From the NCBI GenBank assembly GCA_947463135.1, contig CANHTA010000013.1:1-35708 (forward strand): a DNA stretch of 35,708 nucleotides, given 5' to 3'. Within the stretch, counting starts at the first letter, position 1. Each line of letters begins with the position of its first letter. The stretch comes from Gemmatimonadota bacterium (GTDB lineage: Bacteria; Gemmatimonadota; Gemmatimonadetes; Gemmatimonadales; Gemmatimonadaceae). The notes under the pieces are model-generated. The model worked only from the letters and a program-made list of their open reading frames with translations. It was not told the origin of the DNA and did no database searches. Made by a program: the position numbers and the translations under genes. Below, piece after piece: positions 32,938-35,708 of the stretch.

Positions 32938-34281
32938 TTACACCCGCACGCGACGCCACCGTCCACTGCCCCACAGCGCGGCCATCAATAGGCCGCGCGC
33001 CGCCGCCGTGAGCGCCAGCGTCCACCACAAGCCGCTGGTGCCCCACTGTGCCGCCGCCCACGCGCCGATAGGCAATCGCGACAGCGTGATCGTGCTTGAG
33101 CCGATCATCGGCCACAGCGTCCATCCTGCCCCGCCCATCGCACTTTCCAGCACCACCTCGGCGCCTAGAAACAGCTGCGAGAACGCGGCAATGCGAAGGT
33201 AGTGCGCCGCCTCGGCGATCACGGCCGGATCGGTCGAAAAAATGGCCGCGAAGTTTTCGGCGAAGACGAACGACGCGCCCGCCATTACCGCACCGACGGC
33301 GCTCACGATGCCGGTGGCGGTCCAGCCCGCGCGTTCGGCACGATCGGGATCATCGGCACCCATGCTCTGCCCCACGATCGCCGCCACGGCCGCACCCATG
33401 CCTACCGACACCACGTACACCACGCTCTCAATACGAAAGCCCAACCCAAGTGCCGCCAGGGCGGGCGTTCCGAACTGCGTAGTGATGCGTGTGAGCAGCA
33501 CGTAGATCGCGCTGAACGCGACGCCTGTGAGCGCGGCCGGGGCGCCCACTCGCGCGATACTCGCGATCACATCCCACCGCGGCTTCGCCCATCGCAGCAT
33601 GCTGCGCCGTTGCAGGATGATCACGCCGGCAATGCAGCCGAGTCCACGCGGCACGAGCGTGGCGAGCGCGGCGCCGCGAATACCAAACGCGGGTATGGGG
33701 CCGAAGCCGCGAATGAGGATCGGGTCGAGCACGAGCCCGAACACAGTGGTGACCACCAGGATATACAGCGGCGTGCGTGTGTCGCCCTTCGCGCGAAAGG
33801 CGGCATCCACGGCGAAGAAGCCGAAGATGAGCGGCATGCCGAGCAGATACGTGCCGAGGTACTCGCGACCGATGGCACTTACCGCGGCGCCGGTGTTCAT
33901 CACGGCGAAGAGCCAGTGCAACAGGAACGGCGTGGCCAGCGCGATCGCGCCGCCCAAGAGTAGGGCAAGCACGAAGCCTTCACTGATTGTGCGTGCCGCC
34001 TCCGACGGGCGGCGTTCCCCATGTCTTCGCGCGGCGATCGCATCGAGGCCGATGCTGACCATTTCGCCGATCGAGATGACGAGCCAGATCCAGAAGATCG
34101 AACTCGTGGCCGCGGCGAGTGCATCGGGGCCGAGCGTGCGTCCGATCCAGTACGTGTCCACGTTGTGAAACGTGGTCATGAGCAGGTTCGCGACGACCGC
34201 CGGCAGCGCCACGCGGCGAATCGTGAGGGCTAACGGCTCCCCGACGAGTGCGCCGCGCGGGGCATCGACTTCAGCGTGCAA
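32938..34281 (-). CDS. MATE-family efflux transporter
   Basis: Multidrug and toxin extrusion-type carrier of the inner membrane, 447 residues with about twelve hydrophobic segments in two similar halves. The first helix region is VALPAVVANLLMTTFHNVDTYWIGRTLG, and each half holds matching runs (for example ALAAATSSIFWIW and LGFRIESVVYVVSVGMG). The substrate and coupling ion are not predictable. The start appears to be TTG 34281, as no ATG or GTG is available before the conserved first helix. TAATCT lies 14 bases upstream. The 142 bases between this gene and the vapB operator show nothing further. Confidence 0.9.
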   Translation of the reverse strand: MHAEVDAPRGALVGEPLALTIRRVALPAVVANLLMTTFHNVDTYWIGRTLGPDALAAATSSIFWIWLVISIGEMVSIGLDAIAARRHGERRPSEAARTISEGFVLALLLGGAIALATPFLLHWLFAVMNTGAAVSAIGREYLGTYLLGMPLIFGFFAVDAAFRAKGDTRTPLYILVVTTVFGLVLDPILIRGFGPIPAFGIRGAALATLVPRGLGCIAGVIILQRRSMLRWAKPRWDVIASIARVGAPAALTGVAFSAIYVLLTRITTQFGTPALAALGLGFRIESVVYVVSVGMGAAVAAIVGQSMGADDPDRAERAGWTATGIVSAVGAVMAGASFVFAENFAAIFSTDPAVIAEAAHYLRIAAFSQLFLGAEVVLESAMGGAGWTLWPMIGSSTITLSRLPIGAWAAAQWGTSGLWWTLALTAAARGLLMAALWGSGRWRRVRV

Positions 34282-34317
34282 TCGCGCGTTCCAGCAGATT
34301 ACGCAGGTTAAGAGGTG

Positions 34318-34596
34318 CTACAAGCACTGCCTTGGCACCGCAGGCTCCATCGGGTGGGCTGCGGCGGCCAACAATAGAGCCTGCGGCACCACAAAATCTG
34401 GGCCATAAAGTTGCACGAAAAATCGCTCCACCACTTTCGGTCGCCCGAGATGCCCCACCGCGCGCTCTGCTCCCGCCCACGCGAGATTTCGTGCAAGGCA
34501 CGACAGTGATAGCATGCGTTGCAGCCGCTCGGCCGGCGTCATGCCGGCGAGCAGTGCATCGTATGCATGCTGAGCCGTCGGGGTGGTGTCGTTCAC
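34318..34596 (-). CDS. Small protein of unknown function
   Basis: A 92-residue protein starting at GTG 34596, 7 bases after the Mrp stop. It contains LLAGMTPAERLQRMLSLSCLARNLAWAG, a TPAERL-type helix pattern that I recall from small bacterial proteins of unknown role. GRPKVVERFFVQLYGPDFV follows. It has no signal peptide or membrane segment. The close spacing to the Mrp gene supports a real gene, but the coding signal rests on length and context only. Confidence 0.55.
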   Translation of the reverse strand: MNDTTPTAQHAYDALLAGMTPAERLQRMLSLSCLARNLAWAGAERAVGHLGRPKVVERFFVQLYGPDFVVPQALLLAAAAHPMEPAVPRQCL

Positions 34597-34603
34597 GGTT
34601 TGC

Positions 34604-35708
34604 TTACGCGCCGTAGATGCCGACAAGGCGCTCCACGACCCGCTGGGCGACGGCCTCCAGTTCCTTCGCCGCACGCGACGTCGGTTCGGCGTCGACGATC
34701 GGACGTCCGGTATCGCCGCCTTCCTGAATGCGCGGATCGAGTGGCACCTGTCCGATGAGCGGCAGGTTGGTTTCCGCCGCCAACCGCGCGCCGCCGCCGG
34801 TGCCGAAGACGGCGATCGGCTTGCCAGTTTCGGGGTTTTCGAAGTACGACATGTTCTCCACGATGCCGAGCACGGGGACGGCGGTGCGTTCAAACATTTT
34901 GACGCCGCGGAGCGCATCACCCACCGACACCTGCTGCGGCGTGGTCACGATCACCGCGCCATGCACCTGCGTGGCCTGCACGAGCGAGAGCTGCGCGTCG
35001 CCGGTGCCCGGCGGCATGTCCACGAGGAAGTAGTCAAGCTGTCCCCACGCCACGTCCTTCAGGAACTGCGTGAGGATCTTCATCACGATCGGGCCGCGCC
35101 AGATGGCCGGCTGTTCCTTCTCGATCAGGAAGCCGATGGACATGACTTTGATGCCGTAGGCCTCGAGGGGGATGATCTTCTCGTCCACCACGGAGGGGGC
35201 GGCATCCACGCCCAGCATGAGGGGCAAGTTGGGGCCATAGATGTCGGCGTCCATGATGCCGACGCGTTTGCCCATCTTGGCGAGCGCCACGGCAAGGTTC
35301 ACCGCCACCGTGCTCTTCCCCACGCCGCCCTTGCCCGACGACACGGCAATGATGCGACCGAGGTTCGGGTAGGCCACCGGCTCGGGGACCTTCGGGGGCG
35401 CCTTGGGAGCGGCGTCCATGACAGGCAGGGCGCGGCCCATGCCGCCGGTGGCGGGCGCTTGGGGCTGATTCATGGTGTTGGGTGGGGAGGTTGGCGCGCG
35501 ACGCGCCGGCGTGGGTTCAGCTTGCGCGGGGTCGCGTACGTCAACGCGGACATCGGTCACGCCTGCCAGCGCCTCGATGGCCTGTCGTACGTCACGCACC
35601 AACGTTGCGTCATCGGCGGCGGCCAGCAGAAGCGTGAGTCGGACCTTGCCGTCAACGGTGGTGGCGATATCCCGTACCATGTCGGCGGCCAGGACATCGG
35701 CGCTGGTA
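34604..35708 (-). CDS. mrp: Mrp/NBP35-type ATPase without cysteines (5' end beyond window)
   Basis: P-loop ATPase of the Mrp/ApbC family, usually an iron-sulfur carrier. The visible part is ~368 residues and the frame is open to the right edge, so the start lies outside. An MIP18-like domain (MVRDIATTVDGKVRLTLLL) is followed by a Pro/Ala linker, then the deviant Walker A SGKGGVGKSTVAVNL, DADIYGPNLPLML, DMPPGTGDAQLSL and LDPRIQEGGDTGRPI. Where the usual CPxC cluster ligands should be, the sequence reads MSYFENPETGKP. I count no cysteine anywhere in the visible protein. Iron-sulfur binding in the standard way is therefore doubtful. Confidence 0.9.
   Translation of the reverse strand, partial: TSADVLAADMVRDIATTVDGKVRLTLLLAAADDATLVRDVRQAIEALAGVTDVRVDVRDPAQAEPTPARRAPTSPPNTMNQPQAPATGGMGRALPVMDAAPKAPPKVPEPVAYPNLGRIIAVSSGKGGVGKSTVAVNLAVALAKMGKRVGIMDADIYGPNLPLMLGVDAAPSVVDEKIIPLEAYGIKVMSIGFLIEKEQPAIWRGPIVMKILTQFLKDVAWGQLDYFLVDMPPGTGDAQLSLVQATQVHGAVIVTTPQQVSVGDALRGVKMFERTAVPVLGIVENMSYFENPETGKPIAVFGTGGGARLAAETNLPLIGQVPLDPRIQEGGDTGRPIVDAEPTSRAAKELEAVAQRVVERLVGIYGA

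Overview
The window is GC-rich chromosomal DNA from a Gram-negative bacterium. Heptosyltransferase and Kdo-kinase type genes imply lipopolysaccharide. The ubiE-ubiD-ubiA-ubiX set without other quinone genes fits menaquinone made by the futalosine route. Overall gene content and the look of several proteins suggest Gemmatimonadota. That assignment is an inference from gene content, not from a marker gene search. I saw no tRNA, rRNA, CRISPR array, insertion sequence or prophage; almost everything is core housekeeping.

Layout. 1-4203 (+): the 3' end of clpX, then lon, engB and a putative lipoprotein, the last three joined by start/stop overlaps. 4220-4744 (-): a NUDIX hydrolase. 4802-8149 (+): trpE, a Kdo/WaaP-type kinase and a heptosyltransferase in one compact operon. 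8115-8765 (-): maf, overlapping the heptosyltransferase tail to tail. 8813-10000 (+): metZ. 10073-10573 (-): dtd, divergent from a 525-residue coiled-coil protein of unknown function at 10641-12218 (+). 12303-17180 (-): glmM-glmS-prfC. 17369-18199 (+): a truncated, motif-less relative of adenylate-forming enzymes. 18404-19573 (+): a second transsulfuration-family enzyme (metB-like). 19628-20689 (+): an M48-like protein with a broken HExxH. 20727-24037 (+): purD, mutM and a short UvrC-like GIY-YIG protein, overlapping. 24050-28430 (-): ubiE-ubiD-ubiA-ubiX plus a YfcE-like phosphoesterase. 28496-32043 (+): ECF sigma factor, zinc-binding anti-sigma factor, a membrane protein and an NhaD-type antiporter. 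32057-32752 (-): vapBC with a well-formed promoter and operators. 32938-34281 (-): a MATE transporter. 34318 to the right edge (-): a small protein and an Mrp-type ATPase that runs off the window.

The most notable signals are regulatory or are degenerate core proteins. At least eight genes have a TAnnnT -10 hexamer 5-8 bases from the start codon, which predicts leaderless mRNAs. The vapBC promoter (TTGACA, 17 bp, TAGCAT, 5 bp, ATG) is the best-defined example. A 12-pair hairpin encloses the only plausible lon start codon (TTG). A TGAAAC-N16-CGTA promoter lies between the ECF sigma and anti-sigma genes. The Mrp ATPase has no cysteine in its visible part, the M48 homologue reads QQxxH, and the adenylate-forming relative lacks its P-loop. 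I found no single obviously novel multi-gene system. The closest candidates are the uncharacterised coiled-coil protein at 10641-12218 and the sigma/anti-sigma/membrane-protein cassette.
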